A DNA stretch of 64,000 bases from positions 48,946 to 112,945 of the forward strand of contig JAFLVD010000004.1 in the NCBI GenBank assembly GCA_022508485.1. Direction: 5' to 3'. Position 1 is the first letter of the stretch. Every line of letters starts with the position of its first letter. The translations under genes and the position numbers were made by a program. The stretch comes from Clostridiales bacterium. GTDB taxonomy: Bacteria > Bacillota > Clostridia > Christensenellales > Pumilibacteraceae. Below, piece after piece: positions 27,610 through 36,950 of this stretch. A model generated the notes under the pieces. The model did not search any database. It had not been told where the DNA came from and worked only from the letters and a program-made list of their open reading frames with translations.

Positions 27610-28608
27610 CTACGGTCTGCCGCGGTGAAGAAGCTCGGCTATCTGAACGGAGTTTGTCGCCGCGCCTTTGCGGATATTGTCGGCTACCACCCAAAGGTTA
27701 AGACCGCTTTCCACAGACTTATCCTCTCGCACCCGTCCCACGAATACATCGTCGCAACCTTCGGAAGTAATGGGCATAGGGTAGGATAGGGTTTCCGCGT
27801 CGTCGCACACCTTTACGCCCGGCGCGGCGGACAGGATCTTTAATGCCGACTCTCGCGTTGCTTTTTTATAAAACTCTACGTTTATGCTTTCGCTGTGGCC
27901 GTAGTAGACGGGGACTCTCACCGTTGTCGCGGTTATTCGGATAGAATCGTCGCCGAGGATTTTTTTGGTTTCGTTTATCATTTTATGCTCTTCCTTTGTG
28001 TAGCCGTCGTCCGAAAACGCGTCTATGTGCGGAAGAACGTTGTTTGCGATGGGATGCGGAAACTTTTGCGGCGGCTTGCCGGTTAAACCCTGCCGTAAAT
28101 CCTCTATGCCGCGAAACCCGGCGCCCGACACCGATTGATAGGTGGAGTAAACTATGCGCTTTATTTTAAACGCATCGTGAAGCGGTTTTAACGCCACAAC
28201 CGCCTGAATGGTCGAACAGTTGGGGTTGGATATTATTCCGTTATGGTTAAACGCGCTTTCGGGATTGACTTCGGGCACGATGAGCGGAACGTTATTTTCC
28301 ATGCGGAAGCAGCTTGAATTGTCGATTACTATTCCGCCGCATTTATTAAAGACGTGCGCAAAGCTTTCGGCTACGTCGCTTCCGGCGGAAAATATCGCGT
28401 ACTTTACGTTTGCGTTTATTACGTTTTGCTCGGTAAGCCGTTGCACCGTGTACGCCTTTTTGCAAAAGTCGATTGATTTTCCCTCGCTGCGCTTCGAGGC
28501 GAATAAATAAAGCTTATCTATGGGGAACGAACGCTCGCCGAGTACTTTAAGTATCGTTCTGCCTACGACGCCGGTTGCGCCGACGACGGCAATATTCGCC
28601 TTTTCCAT
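27610..28608 (-). CDS. asd: Aspartate-semialdehyde dehydrogenase
   Basis: NIAVVGATGVVGRTILKVL, SNPNCSTIQAVVALKPLHD (catalytic Cys), SVSGAGFRGIEDL, VPVYYGHSESINVE. Confidence 0.95.
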   Translation of the reverse strand: MEKANIAVVGATGVVGRTILKVLGERSFPIDKLYLFASKRSEGKSIDFCKKAYTVQRLTEQNVINANVKYAIFSAGSDVAESFAHVFNKCGGIVIDNSSCFRMENNVPLIVPEVNPESAFNHNGIISNPNCSTIQAVVALKPLHDAFKIKRIVYSTYQSVSGAGFRGIEDLRQGLTGKPPQKFPHPIANNVLPHIDAFSDDGYTKEEHKMINETKKILGDDSIRITATTVRVPVYYGHSESINVEFYKKATRESALKILSAAPGVKVCDDAETLSYPMPITSEGCDDVFVGRVREDKSVESGLNLWVVADNIRKGAATNSVQIAELLHRGRP

Positions 28609-28703
28609 AATGCCCTCCGTATTATATTATATATGCGCCGAATGTGTCAAGCGGCTTCGCATTTCGGGCGAAAGAGCGTATTTTTAAAAAGACATTAAAT
28701 TAC

Positions 28704-28732
28704 TTGAAAAAAGGGGATAAATGGTGTATAAT
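28704..28732 (+). promoter_or_regulatory. Promoter of the M20 amidohydrolase gene (TTGAAA-N17-TATAAT), 6 nt from the ATG
   Basis: TTGAAA 28704-28709, TATAAT 28727-28732, ATG 28739. Confidence 0.65.
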
Positions 28733-28738
28733 GGCTTT

Positions 28739-29866
28739 ATGAATCAGACCGATAAAGAGTATCTTACCGTAACGCGCCGAAAGCTTCACGCTCTTGCCGA
28801 GCTTTCGGGTGAGGAACATAAAACCTCCGCCTTTATCGTCGACGAGCTTAAATCGTTCGGCTTTAAGCCCAAGACGGTGGGTACAGGCGTATATTGCGAC
28901 GTCGGAAAAGGTCCGCGCCTTGCACTCCGCGCCGATATCGACGCGCTGCCCATTAAAGAGGACGTCGCTTTTACGGGCGTCGACTTTGCGGCGGAAGGGT
29001 GTGTAATGCACGCGTGCGGCCATGACGGACATACCGCAAACCTTTTAAACGTTGCGCGTATAATCGGTCCCAAGTCGGATATTCCGCTTAGGTTCATTTT
29101 CCAGTTCGGCGAGGAAGGTATAGGCGGAAGCGAGGCGATGATCGAGGGCGGTGTTCTCGAGGATGTCGAGGAGATTTACGCCATTCACATGTGTCCTGAG
29201 CTGGACGAGGGAAAAATCGGCTATACCTACGGCGCAATGTTCGCCGGCTGCGTCGAATTCGACGTCGAGTTTAAGGGTGTTTCCGCTCACTGCGCTACGC
29301 CCGAAAAGGGCGCGGACGCCATCAGAGCGTCGATTTACGCCGCAAACAAGGCGTTCGACGCCGCCAAAAAGCATAACCTTCTTATAAACCTCGGTAAAAT
29401 CGGCGGCGGCGCGGCGCGAAATATCATCGCCGACAGGTGCCTTTCCGCGTACACTCTGCGCTTTTACGATATGGCAAAGAGCGAGGCGTTTATAATGGAA
29501 CTCGAGCGCGCGCTTATAGAAGCGGACGAAACCTTCGGTACAGAACACAATCTTATTACAAGCGCGGTTTATCCGCCGCTTATCAATCACGCACTTTGCG
29601 TAGATAAGGTGCGTTATCTAATGGGCGATATTGCGGTGCCTACCGAGCCGAGATATACCGCCGAGGATTTTTCCAATTACATTAACGTCGTACCCGGCGC
29701 AATCTTCTGGCTGGGTACCAAAAAGAGCGACGGAAGATATTCCGTTCCGCTTCACAGCGAAAAGTTCGGTTTTGACGAAAGCGCGCTTAACCTGGGCACC
29801 GAGCTGTTTTTAAAACTCATCGACGCGCACGCCGCTGCGCATGGGAGAGGACATGGCAAAAAATAA
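28739..29866 (+). CDS. M20-family amidohydrolase (N-acyl-L-amino-acid amidohydrolase type; N-acetyl-diaminopimelate deacetylase possible)
   Basis: RRKLHALAELSGEEHKTSAFIVDEL, LALRADIDALPI, MHACGHDGHTANLL, QFGEEGIGGSEAMIEGG; ATG 28739 fits family N-termini. Confidence 0.88.
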   Translation: MNQTDKEYLTVTRRKLHALAELSGEEHKTSAFIVDELKSFGFKPKTVGTGVYCDVGKGPRLALRADIDALPIKEDVAFTGVDFAAEGCVMHACGHDGHTANLLNVARIIGPKSDIPLRFIFQFGEEGIGGSEAMIEGGVLEDVEEIYAIHMCPELDEGKIGYTYGAMFAGCVEFDVEFKGVSAHCATPEKGADAIRASIYAANKAFDAAKKHNLLINLGKIGGGAARNIIADRCLSAYTLRFYDMAKSEAFIMELERALIEADETFGTEHNLITSAVYPPLINHALCVDKVRYLMGDIAVPTEPRYTAEDFSNYINVVPGAIFWLGTKKSDGRYSVPLHSEKFGFDESALNLGTELFLKLIDAHAAAHGRGHGKK

Positions 29867-31154
29867 AGTTGGCTCCGATAAGACCGAAAAACCGGAAAAG
29901 AAAAAAGTCGGATTCGTTCATCGAATGATGTTCGGCGACGAGAATAAGCCGGACGTTACACCCGAACAAACAAATCTAAGCAAGTGGGGAATGTTCAAAG
30001 AACTGTTCCTTCACAGATTCGGCACAATGGTCGCGCTTAACATACTGGTTGTGCTTTTTGCCGTTCCTGCGGTTGCGGTTATCGTAATCGTTTACATGAA
30101 CAACGCGCTAAGCGGCGCAATGATCCCGTATTCCTCTAATCTCGGCTTCGGATATCCCGTCGTTACGGACGCAATAGCGCAGGGCGAGATGACCGAGTTT
30201 ATGTATAGGCTTTTCGAATTCATTTTGCTCATACCCGGAATAATGATTTTATCCCTCGGGCTTTCCGGCAATATGTACGTTATACGAAAGCTTATTTGGG
30301 GCGAGCCGACTTCCACCATTAAGGACTTTTTCCGCGGTATCAAAAAAAGCTGGCTGGGCGCGCTCGTAATAGGGCTTGTCGACGGGCTTACCGCGCTGCT
30401 GTTTGCGTTTTCGCTCGGATATTTCGACGTGTACGGGCTTCCCGTTACCTACAAGGTAATAAGCGTGATTCTGTCCTCGGCGCTCGCCGTGTTTATGTCG
30501 CTGTTTACCGCGTTTTTCATGACGCAGAACGTCGCGTTTAAAATGAAGCCGGGCGTACTTATAAGAAACTCCGTGCTGTTTATAGCAGGCACGAACATTC
30601 AGGCGATATTTTTTGTGGCGGTTGCGGTTGCACCGGCGTTTCTCGCGCTTATACCCGGAATAATTCCGTTCTTTTCGATACTTTACTTTTTTATCGCGTT
30701 TTCGTTTACGACTCTTGTTATTTCGCTTTTTACTCACCACTGCTACGAAAAGTTTTTGTACAGCAAGGTGGACGGCGCGCCCACGGTGTATTCCAAACGC
30801 AAGACCGATATAGAAGAGCTTCGCGAGGAAAACCAAAAAAAGAAAACCTCGCCCATGCCGTATAAAAACCCCAAAAAGCGCAAAAAGTCAATCGACGAGG
30901 GCGCGAGCATAACGCCGCTTATGCCAACCTTCCGAAGAGAGGACTTAGAGCGGCTTCAACGCGAGCATGAGGCTGTGTTAAGCGACGGCGACGACGCGGA
31001 CGATTACGACGAGGACGAGGACGAGGTAGAGCCGAATTCTCCCGACGATATTTTACCGGTAGATTCCGAAGAGTCAGTCGAGTCCGAGCAAGGCGGCGAA
31101 GACGAAAACGAAGAGCCCGATTTCGAAGAAGAAGAGGGAATGCGTTGGTTATAA
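29853..31154 (+). CDS. DUF624/YesL-like membrane protein with long acidic C-terminal tail
   Basis: Multiple TM segments, FFRGIKKSWLGALVIGLVDGL; tail DGDDADDYDEDEDEVEP...EEEE. Start at ATG 29853 with SD gggagagg. Confidence 0.65.
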   Translation: MAKNKVGSDKTEKPEKKKVGFVHRMMFGDENKPDVTPEQTNLSKWGMFKELFLHRFGTMVALNILVVLFAVPAVAVIVIVYMNNALSGAMIPYSSNLGFGYPVVTDAIAQGEMTEFMYRLFEFILLIPGIMILSLGLSGNMYVIRKLIWGEPTSTIKDFFRGIKKSWLGALVIGLVDGLTALLFAFSLGYFDVYGLPVTYKVISVILSSALAVFMSLFTAFFMTQNVAFKMKPGVLIRNSVLFIAGTNIQAIFFVAVAVAPAFLALIPGIIPFFSILYFFIAFSFTTLVISLFTHHCYEKFLYSKVDGAPTVYSKRKTDIEELREENQKKKTSPMPYKNPKKRKKSIDEGASITPLMPTFRREDLERLQREHEAVLSDGDDADDYDEDEDEVEPNSPDDILPVDSEESVESEQGGEDENEEPDFEEEEGMRWL

Positions 31155-33175
31155 GCTTCGATAAAGACAATATCGCGTCGTATTACAAACGGCGCTTTTG
31201 CGAGTGTATCGACGACGAGGATTACGAGCGTGCGCTTGATTATCTTATAAAGTATAGGGACGAAACGGGCTACCCGGAATTCCATTTGACGTGCGGTATG
31301 TTATACTTGAATTTGACGCGAGAAAGCGACGACGCCGAACTCGTGTATCTTGCTTACCGCGAATTTATGCTACATATTTTACGTTACCCCGACTGCGAAG
31401 CGGCGTACCGTTATCTTATAATAACAGAATATATGCGTTCTTCTAAGCTCGCGACCGAATACGCCGTGTGGCTCGAAAAGCGCGGTATCGACCTCGGCAC
31501 CGTCGCTATGGCGATAATGAAAAGCTGTCTTGACGGGGGTGGCGGTCCGTTTCCGCTCGAGCTTTTGTTTAGGCGCGGCGACTACGGCGAAATAGACTCG
31601 CGCGACGAGTGCGACGTAGACGAAATGCTCGGCGTTTCTAAGGACGGCGAGAGCGAATCCGACAGACCTTCCGAGGTTAAGGCGGAAAACAAGATAATTC
31701 AGTTTGATTTAACGAAGTGCTCGGCAAAATCCGAGCCGGTTTTTCATAGCTCTACAACCGAAATAGACAGTCCCGAGGCAGAGCTTCACCGCATTATAAG
31801 CAGCTATCTGGACGTCGACGAGGCAGGGTTTGAGTTTTACGACGACGAGGATTACGACGACGATTACGACGTAGACTTCGAGGACGATTTGTTCGATTCG
31901 AGAAGCGGCGAGAGAACGGAGTCGTACGAAGCGGAGGATCCCACCTCCCGAAAGCTTGCTTTAGCCGAAAAGCTGTGTTCGTCGGGCGATTATGCCGCCG
32001 CGCTCGAGGCGGTCGCCGATATAACGGTATTCGATAAAAAATACTACTTTGCGCTCATTATGCGTGCGCTTGTGTATTTGTCGTCCGGCGAGCTTGATAA
32101 CGCTGAAAACGCGCTTAATAAAGCTAAATCCATAAGACCCAATCATGCGCTTGTCGGCACCATGCTTTGCGATTTGTACGAAGCGCAGGGAAGGATCGAA
32201 AAAATCCCCGACGTGCTCGACAATATAGATATTACCACCTTTATGAGCGGCGAGCACGTTTACAGAGCGTTCGATTTTATCGTAAAATACTACGACGAGG
32301 ATAAGGCGCTCGATTTAATAGAGGAATATATCGAAGAATACAACCTCATGAACATGCGCTTAATCTACGCGCAAATGCTTTATAACCGCGGCGAAAAGGC
32401 GCAGGCTATTGAGGAATTGTATCTTCTTACGCGCATTTTTTACGACGATATCAACATCGCGTTTTTTTACGCGAGCGCAAAGCTCGGCATAGAGCGTATG
32501 CCGCTCGAGGAGGAAGCGCCGCAGTCCATGCTGTCCTTTATGGTTGACGAGTTTATGCAGTTGGTTCTGTCCGGCGGCGTTACTAATCAGGAAGAGAATA
32601 ACGATATGTTTTCGACAATGCTCGAGTTTTTCATATCGCTCGAATTCCGCAACGACAAAAAGATGCTCGTTAAAATGTTCGACACCGTTAAAAAACTCGC
32701 CGGGATGAAAAGCTTCGAGCAAAAATCGCGCGACGCGCTCGTATCGCCGTACGTAGAGCCGATTGTAAAAGGCGCGATACTTTCAGAGCTGTTAAAGCGC
32801 GATCGTAATACCGAGTTTCTTGCCGAAGTGATGTATAAGCCTATTTCGAGCGAGTGTATCGCTCGGCTTGGCAACGGGTATTCCGAAAGATATTACACCG
32901 CTTACGCGTACGTCGCAATGCTAAATAGCGACGCGGTGGACGACTTTATCGCGCTTGCGGAGAAGTGTAAACGCGAACCCGTTACCGACGAGCTCGGCGA
33001 CGCGCTTACGTATTTTCTGATAAAAACTTCGCTCGAAAAATACGGCGTCGAGCCTGACGAGCGGTATGTCCAAGCGCTCGGCTATAAAACAAAAAATTCT
33101 TTGACTCTCGGCTGTAAGAAGATAAAAAAACTTTTAAAGTCGACCGAAAAAGAGAGCAAAAAAGAGGGGAAATGA
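31145..33175 (+). CDS. TPR-like repeat protein with acidic low-complexity linker
   Basis: LAEKLCSSGDYAAALEAVADITVFDKKYYFALIMRALVYLSSGELDNAENALNKAKSIRPNHALVGTMLCDLYEAQGR (TPR pattern); DDEDYDDDYDVDFEDDLFD. Confidence 0.75.
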   Translation: MVISFDKDNIASYYKRRFCECIDDEDYERALDYLIKYRDETGYPEFHLTCGMLYLNLTRESDDAELVYLAYREFMLHILRYPDCEAAYRYLIITEYMRSSKLATEYAVWLEKRGIDLGTVAMAIMKSCLDGGGGPFPLELLFRRGDYGEIDSRDECDVDEMLGVSKDGESESDRPSEVKAENKIIQFDLTKCSAKSEPVFHSSTTEIDSPEAELHRIISSYLDVDEAGFEFYDDEDYDDDYDVDFEDDLFDSRSGERTESYEAEDPTSRKLALAEKLCSSGDYAAALEAVADITVFDKKYYFALIMRALVYLSSGELDNAENALNKAKSIRPNHALVGTMLCDLYEAQGRIEKIPDVLDNIDITTFMSGEHVYRAFDFIVKYYDEDKALDLIEEYIEEYNLMNMRLIYAQMLYNRGEKAQAIEELYLLTRIFYDDINIAFFYASAKLGIERMPLEEEAPQSMLSFMVDEFMQLVLSGGVTNQEENNDMFSTMLEFFISLEFRNDKKMLVKMFDTVKKLAGMKSFEQKSRDALVSPYVEPIVKGAILSELLKRDRNTEFLAEVMYKPISSECIARLGNGYSERYYTAYAYVAMLNSDAVDDFIALAEKCKREPVTDELGDALTYFLIKTSLEKYGVEPDERYVQALGYKTKNSLTLGCKKIKKLLKSTEKESKKEGK

Positions 33176-33176
33176 C

Positions 33177-34010
33177 ATGGACGAAAAAGAAATGTACTAT
33201 TTAGACTTCGACAAGCTTTTCGAGAACTTTGCGGATAAATACTACTCCGAACACGAGTCCGAATACGAGTCGCCAGACGATTTCGCGCGCGATCTCGACT
33301 TGGTATATTCGATTTGGGCGACCTCGCCGCAAGAAGCGCTCGGCGGCATTGCGCCGGCGGCGTTTTTCGACAATATCCCGAAAGACGAGCTTATAGATAT
33401 ACTTAAAGGCTCGTGCGCCGGCGACGGAAACCCCTCGTCGCTTTTGTTCGATAGGATTGCGGAAGAGCATAGTCTGCTCGGCGAGCTTTGCATGCTTGCG
33501 CGAGAGTCTTCCGACGAAAAGCTTTTAACTGTAACGCTCAGCCTTATCGCAGAGCTTGGCGGCGGCGAGAATGAGTTTTATCTCGACATGCTCGACCGTA
33601 CCGACGTCGATTCGTGCGTTAAGGATATGTGTATAGAAATGCTTTGCACAAGGGCGGAAGAGGTTAAAAGCGTTCTTCTTTGCCGCGCCGAAAAAACGGA
33701 CGACGTCGGCATGATAGAATTGTACGCCGAGGTCCTCTCGTACTGCGCGTCAGGCGACGACAAGATACTTAACCTTCTCGTAACGCTTCTTCATCTCGAC
33801 CCCAACACCGCCTACGTCGCGGGGCTTATCGGGCGTTACGGCGACGACCGCGCGACGAAGTATCTGTATCCGCTTCTCGATTCGTGCGACTACGCAACGT
33901 TTATAGAGGTTCGTAACTCGATAGAAGAGCTTGGCGGCACGGTGGACGACAAGTACAGAGACTTTTCGGACGACCCACTCTACGCGCTTTTAAAAGGGAA
34001 GAATAAATAA
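33177..34010 (+). CDS. Hypothetical protein with HEAT/armadillo-like helical repeats
   Basis: Repeated helical blocks (ELCMLARESSDEKLLTVTLSLIAELGGG..., YVAGLIGRYGDDRATKYLYPLLDSCDYATFIEVRNSIEELGG). Confidence 0.65.
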   Translation: MDEKEMYYLDFDKLFENFADKYYSEHESEYESPDDFARDLDLVYSIWATSPQEALGGIAPAAFFDNIPKDELIDILKGSCAGDGNPSSLLFDRIAEEHSLLGELCMLARESSDEKLLTVTLSLIAELGGGENEFYLDMLDRTDVDSCVKDMCIEMLCTRAEEVKSVLLCRAEKTDDVGMIELYAEVLSYCASGDDKILNLLVTLLHLDPNTAYVAGLIGRYGDDRATKYLYPLLDSCDYATFIEVRNSIEELGGTVDDKYRDFSDDPLYALLKGKNK

Positions 34011-34017
34011 TATCAAT

Positions 34018-34041
34018 GCTCGGCTTCGGTCGAGCTTTTTT
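34018..34041 (+). terminator. Rho-independent terminator
   Basis: gctcg gcttcggt cgagc tttttta. Confidence 0.6.
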
Positions 34042-34122
34042 ATATTATGTGTTTGCCGCTCTGCGCGGCGTATACATTGCTTTCTTTGTCTTATTCGATT
34101 TTTAATTGCATATACATAAAGC

Positions 34123-35187
34123 ATGTTTAAGTCGTTTTTGCGCGCAATGTCCGTATCTATGCTTGTGGTGGGGACTGTAATCGGCGCGGGCTTTGCGTCG
34201 GGAAGGGAAGTCGTTGCGTTTTTCGGCGCAGAGCCGAGCTTGCTTGCGGCGCTTATCGCAGGAGTGCTTGTATTCGGCTGTTCGGTGCTTTTTCTGTTCG
34301 TGGGGCGACGGGTCAAAAAAGACGACATAGGCGAGGTGAACGGCGCCGTATTCGGGAAGATAAGACCGATTGCCGATATCTTTGTGCTGTTTAACTCGAT
34401 AACCGTGCTCGGCGCGATGCTCGCAGGCACCGACAGCCTCGCCGCAGAGTTTTTGGACGTAAGACCGCTCGCGTCTATTGTTCTCGGCGTAATTTGCGCG
34501 GTGGTCGCCGTAACCGGGCTGAAAGGCGTAATTAAGGCGAACGCTGTGCTCGTGCCCGTTATGATTGCATTTATCGCGATAAGCTGCCTGCTTGCAATAG
34601 ATTATCCGTTTTCGCCGTCGTCGTCGCCCATTAAGCCGTACTCTATAATTCTGTACGTTTCCATGAATATGATTCTCGGCGGCGGAGTGCTTACTACCGT
34701 CCACCACCTTTCGCCGCGAGAGATTATTCTTTCTTCCGCGGTGGCGGCCGTGATTATCGCGGTTCTGCTAACGGTTATTATGGGCGCACTGCGCTCTACG
34801 TCCGCCGCGCTGTCCGACATGCCGATGCTGCTTATAGCGTTAAAGAGCGGAAAGCCCATGTACTTTATCGCGCTTCCCGTTATCGCGCTTTCCATTTTTA
34901 CGACAATGCTTTCCGCGTTTAAGGCGCTTTACGATTATATAATCGGATTTATAAAATACAAATGGATTGCGGCAGGGCTTGTCCTTATCGCAGGGCTTGC
35001 GGTGGGGCTTTTCGGTTTTTCCGTCGTAGTCGGTAAGATTTATCCCATAACAGGCGCAATCGGATTGGTGTATCTTGCGTTTAACCTTGCGTACCTTATA
35101 AAAACGCGCGTTAAACGCAAAGTGCGCCGCGGCGTCAAAAAGGTTAAAAAAAGACTTAACCTCAGGCGCACGCGGCGCACGGCGTAA
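34123..35187 (+). CDS. YkvI-like membrane transporter family protein
   Basis: SMLVVGTVIGAGFASGREVVAFFG motif, about 10 TM segments. Confidence 0.82.
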   Translation: MFKSFLRAMSVSMLVVGTVIGAGFASGREVVAFFGAEPSLLAALIAGVLVFGCSVLFLFVGRRVKKDDIGEVNGAVFGKIRPIADIFVLFNSITVLGAMLAGTDSLAAEFLDVRPLASIVLGVICAVVAVTGLKGVIKANAVLVPVMIAFIAISCLLAIDYPFSPSSSPIKPYSIILYVSMNMILGGGVLTTVHHLSPREIILSSAVAAVIIAVLLTVIMGALRSTSAALSDMPMLLIALKSGKPMYFIALPVIALSIFTTMLSAFKALYDYIIGFIKYKWIAAGLVLIAGLAVGLFGFSVVVGKIYPITGAIGLVYLAFNLAYLIKTRVKRKVRRGVKKVKKRLNLRRTRRTA

Positions 35188-35190
35188 AAA

Positions 35191-36015
35191 TCAGTCGATA
35201 TTGAACTTCTTTTTGGTAAGCCGCTCTATGCCGGCGACGGCAAGGTACATGACGGTTGCGAGCAAGCAGAGTATTACGGTGCTCGACATAACAAGGTCCA
35301 TTTTAAACACTTGGCTGCCGTAGATAATAAGATAGCCGAGTCCGGCGCTCGATACGAGATATTCGCCCATAATCGTTCCTACCCAGGCAAGCCCCACGTT
35401 TATTTTCAGCATGTTGACAAGCGCCGGAATGTTCGCCGGAAAAATGAGCTTGGTGAGTATTTGAAACTTGCTCGCGCCCATCGACCTAAGCAAAAGTATC
35501 TTTCCTGCATCCACCGACATAAATCCGTTAAGCACGCTTATAACGGTTACTATAACGCATATCAGTATGGTCATAACTACAATCGCTTGAACGCCTGCGC
35601 CGACCCAGATAATTATAATGGGGCCGAGCGCGATTTTGGGCAGGGCGTTAAGCACGATAATGTACGGTTCGAGCACCTCGCGAAGCTTTATAAACCGCCA
35701 CAGAATAACCGCAATCGCAACGCCTATAAGGCTTGCCGCCAAAAAGCCCACGATACATTCTATTAGCGTATAGCCTATGTGTTTAAACAGCTCGGTAGGG
35801 TCGATGCTTCCGAGCGTGGAAACAATCCGCGAAGGGCAGGAAAAGATGAACGGGTCGATAATCTCCAGCTTTGCGGACAGTTCCCACAGCCCGATAAACG
35901 CCGCCAAAACGCCTATCCTCAAAACAAGCGTAACGATTTTTTCGGTGCGTCTTTTGCTGAGATAAATATCGCGCGGCGATTTTTTTTCGGTTATAAGACG
36001 CGGTAAACCTTTCAT
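35191..36015 (-). CDS. ABC transporter permease (SsuC/TauC-like)
   Basis: BPD transport motif EPYIIVLNALPKIALGPIIIIWVGAG; SMGASKFQILTKLIFPANIPALVNMLKINVGLAWVG. Start at 36015 with SD aaaggagg. Confidence 0.9.
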   Translation of the reverse strand: MKGLPRLITEKKSPRDIYLSKRRTEKIVTLVLRIGVLAAFIGLWELSAKLEIIDPFIFSCPSRIVSTLGSIDPTELFKHIGYTLIECIVGFLAASLIGVAIAVILWRFIKLREVLEPYIIVLNALPKIALGPIIIIWVGAGVQAIVVMTILICVIVTVISVLNGFMSVDAGKILLLRSMGASKFQILTKLIFPANIPALVNMLKINVGLAWVGTIMGEYLVSSAGLGYLIIYGSQVFKMDLVMSSTVILCLLATVMYLAVAGIERLTKKKFNID

Positions 36016-36041
36016 AACTAACCTCCTTTGTTTAATATCGG

Positions 36042-36191
36042 TTACTCGTTTTTCTCCTCGCGACCTTCGCATATCGCCGATTTTACGGCAAAGTACGCTC
36101 TTTTTCCGAGACCGAATATGTAAATGCCGAGATGCTTAAACAGCGTGGCGGCATCGCGTAATACCGTCATTCCTCCAATCTCTTCAGTCAT
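36042..36191 (-). CDS. Small 49-aa ORF inside the ABC operon (below the ORF-track cutoff)
   Basis: Reading by hand: MTEEIGGMTVLRDAATLFKHLGIYIFGLGKRAYFAVKSAICEGREEKNE*. ATG overlaps the ATPase stop (8 nt), SD aaggagg upstream; ends before the permease SD. Confidence 0.65.
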   Translation of the reverse strand: MTEEIGGMTVLRDAATLFKHLGIYIFGLGKRAYFAVKSAICEGREEKNE

Positions 36192-36936
36192 TGGAAACCT
36201 CCTTCCATACTATGTCGAACCACTTCGAAAACAGCGGACTTTCGCGCCTTCTGAGCGGCGTTTCGCCTGGTACGTCAAGCGTGAATATTTTTTTAACGGT
36301 AGCCGGACGGGAAGAGAGCACAACTATTCTGTCCGCCATCGATACCGCTTCCGAAATGTCGTGGGTTACGAGCAGGGCGGTTTTTTTCTCGCCTTTTATA
36401 ATCGTATACACGTCGTCGCACACCGTCATTCGCGTTTGAAAATCTATTGCGGAAAACGGCTCGTCGAGAAGCAACAGGCGCGGCTTAAAGGCAAGCGTCC
36501 TTATAAGCGCGGCGCGCTGGCGCATGCCGCCCGAAAGCTGAGTGGGGTAGTGCTTTTTAAATTCGCCGAGACCGTACTTGTCGAGCATCATTCTTGCGTA
36601 CTCGCGGCTTTCCGGCGTCAGCTTTTTTTGGATAGACAGTCCGAGCGTAACGTTACTCTCTATCGTGCGCCACTCGAAAAGATTGTCGCGTTGCAGCATG
36701 TACCCGACGTCGCCGTTAGCCGAAACGTTTACGCCGTCGATTGTAACCGAGCCGGACGTCGGCGAAATAAGCCCTGCGATAAGCGAGAGTATGGTCGTTT
36801 TGCCGCAGCCAGACGGACCGACGAGGGCGATAAACTCGCCTTCGTCGACCGTCATGGACAGCTGTCTTACCGCTTCGGTCTGCCCCTCGGGTGTTTGGTA
36901 AATGAGATCTACGTTATCGAGAGCGAGAAGCGCCAT
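36184..36936 (-). CDS. ABC transporter ATP-binding protein (SsuB/TauB-like)
   Basis: GPSGCGKTTILSLIAGL, LSGGMRQRAALIRTLAFKPRLLLLDEPFSAID, LVTHDISEA. Confidence 0.92.
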   Translation of the reverse strand: MALLALDNVDLIYQTPEGQTEAVRQLSMTVDEGEFIALVGPSGCGKTTILSLIAGLISPTSGSVTIDGVNVSANGDVGYMLQRDNLFEWRTIESNVTLGLSIQKKLTPESREYARMMLDKYGLGEFKKHYPTQLSGGMRQRAALIRTLAFKPRLLLLDEPFSAIDFQTRMTVCDDVYTIIKGEKKTALLVTHDISEAVSMADRIVVLSSRPATVKKIFTLDVPGETPLRRRESPLFSKWFDIVWKEVSND

Positions 36937-36950
36937 AATTCCACCTTCGG

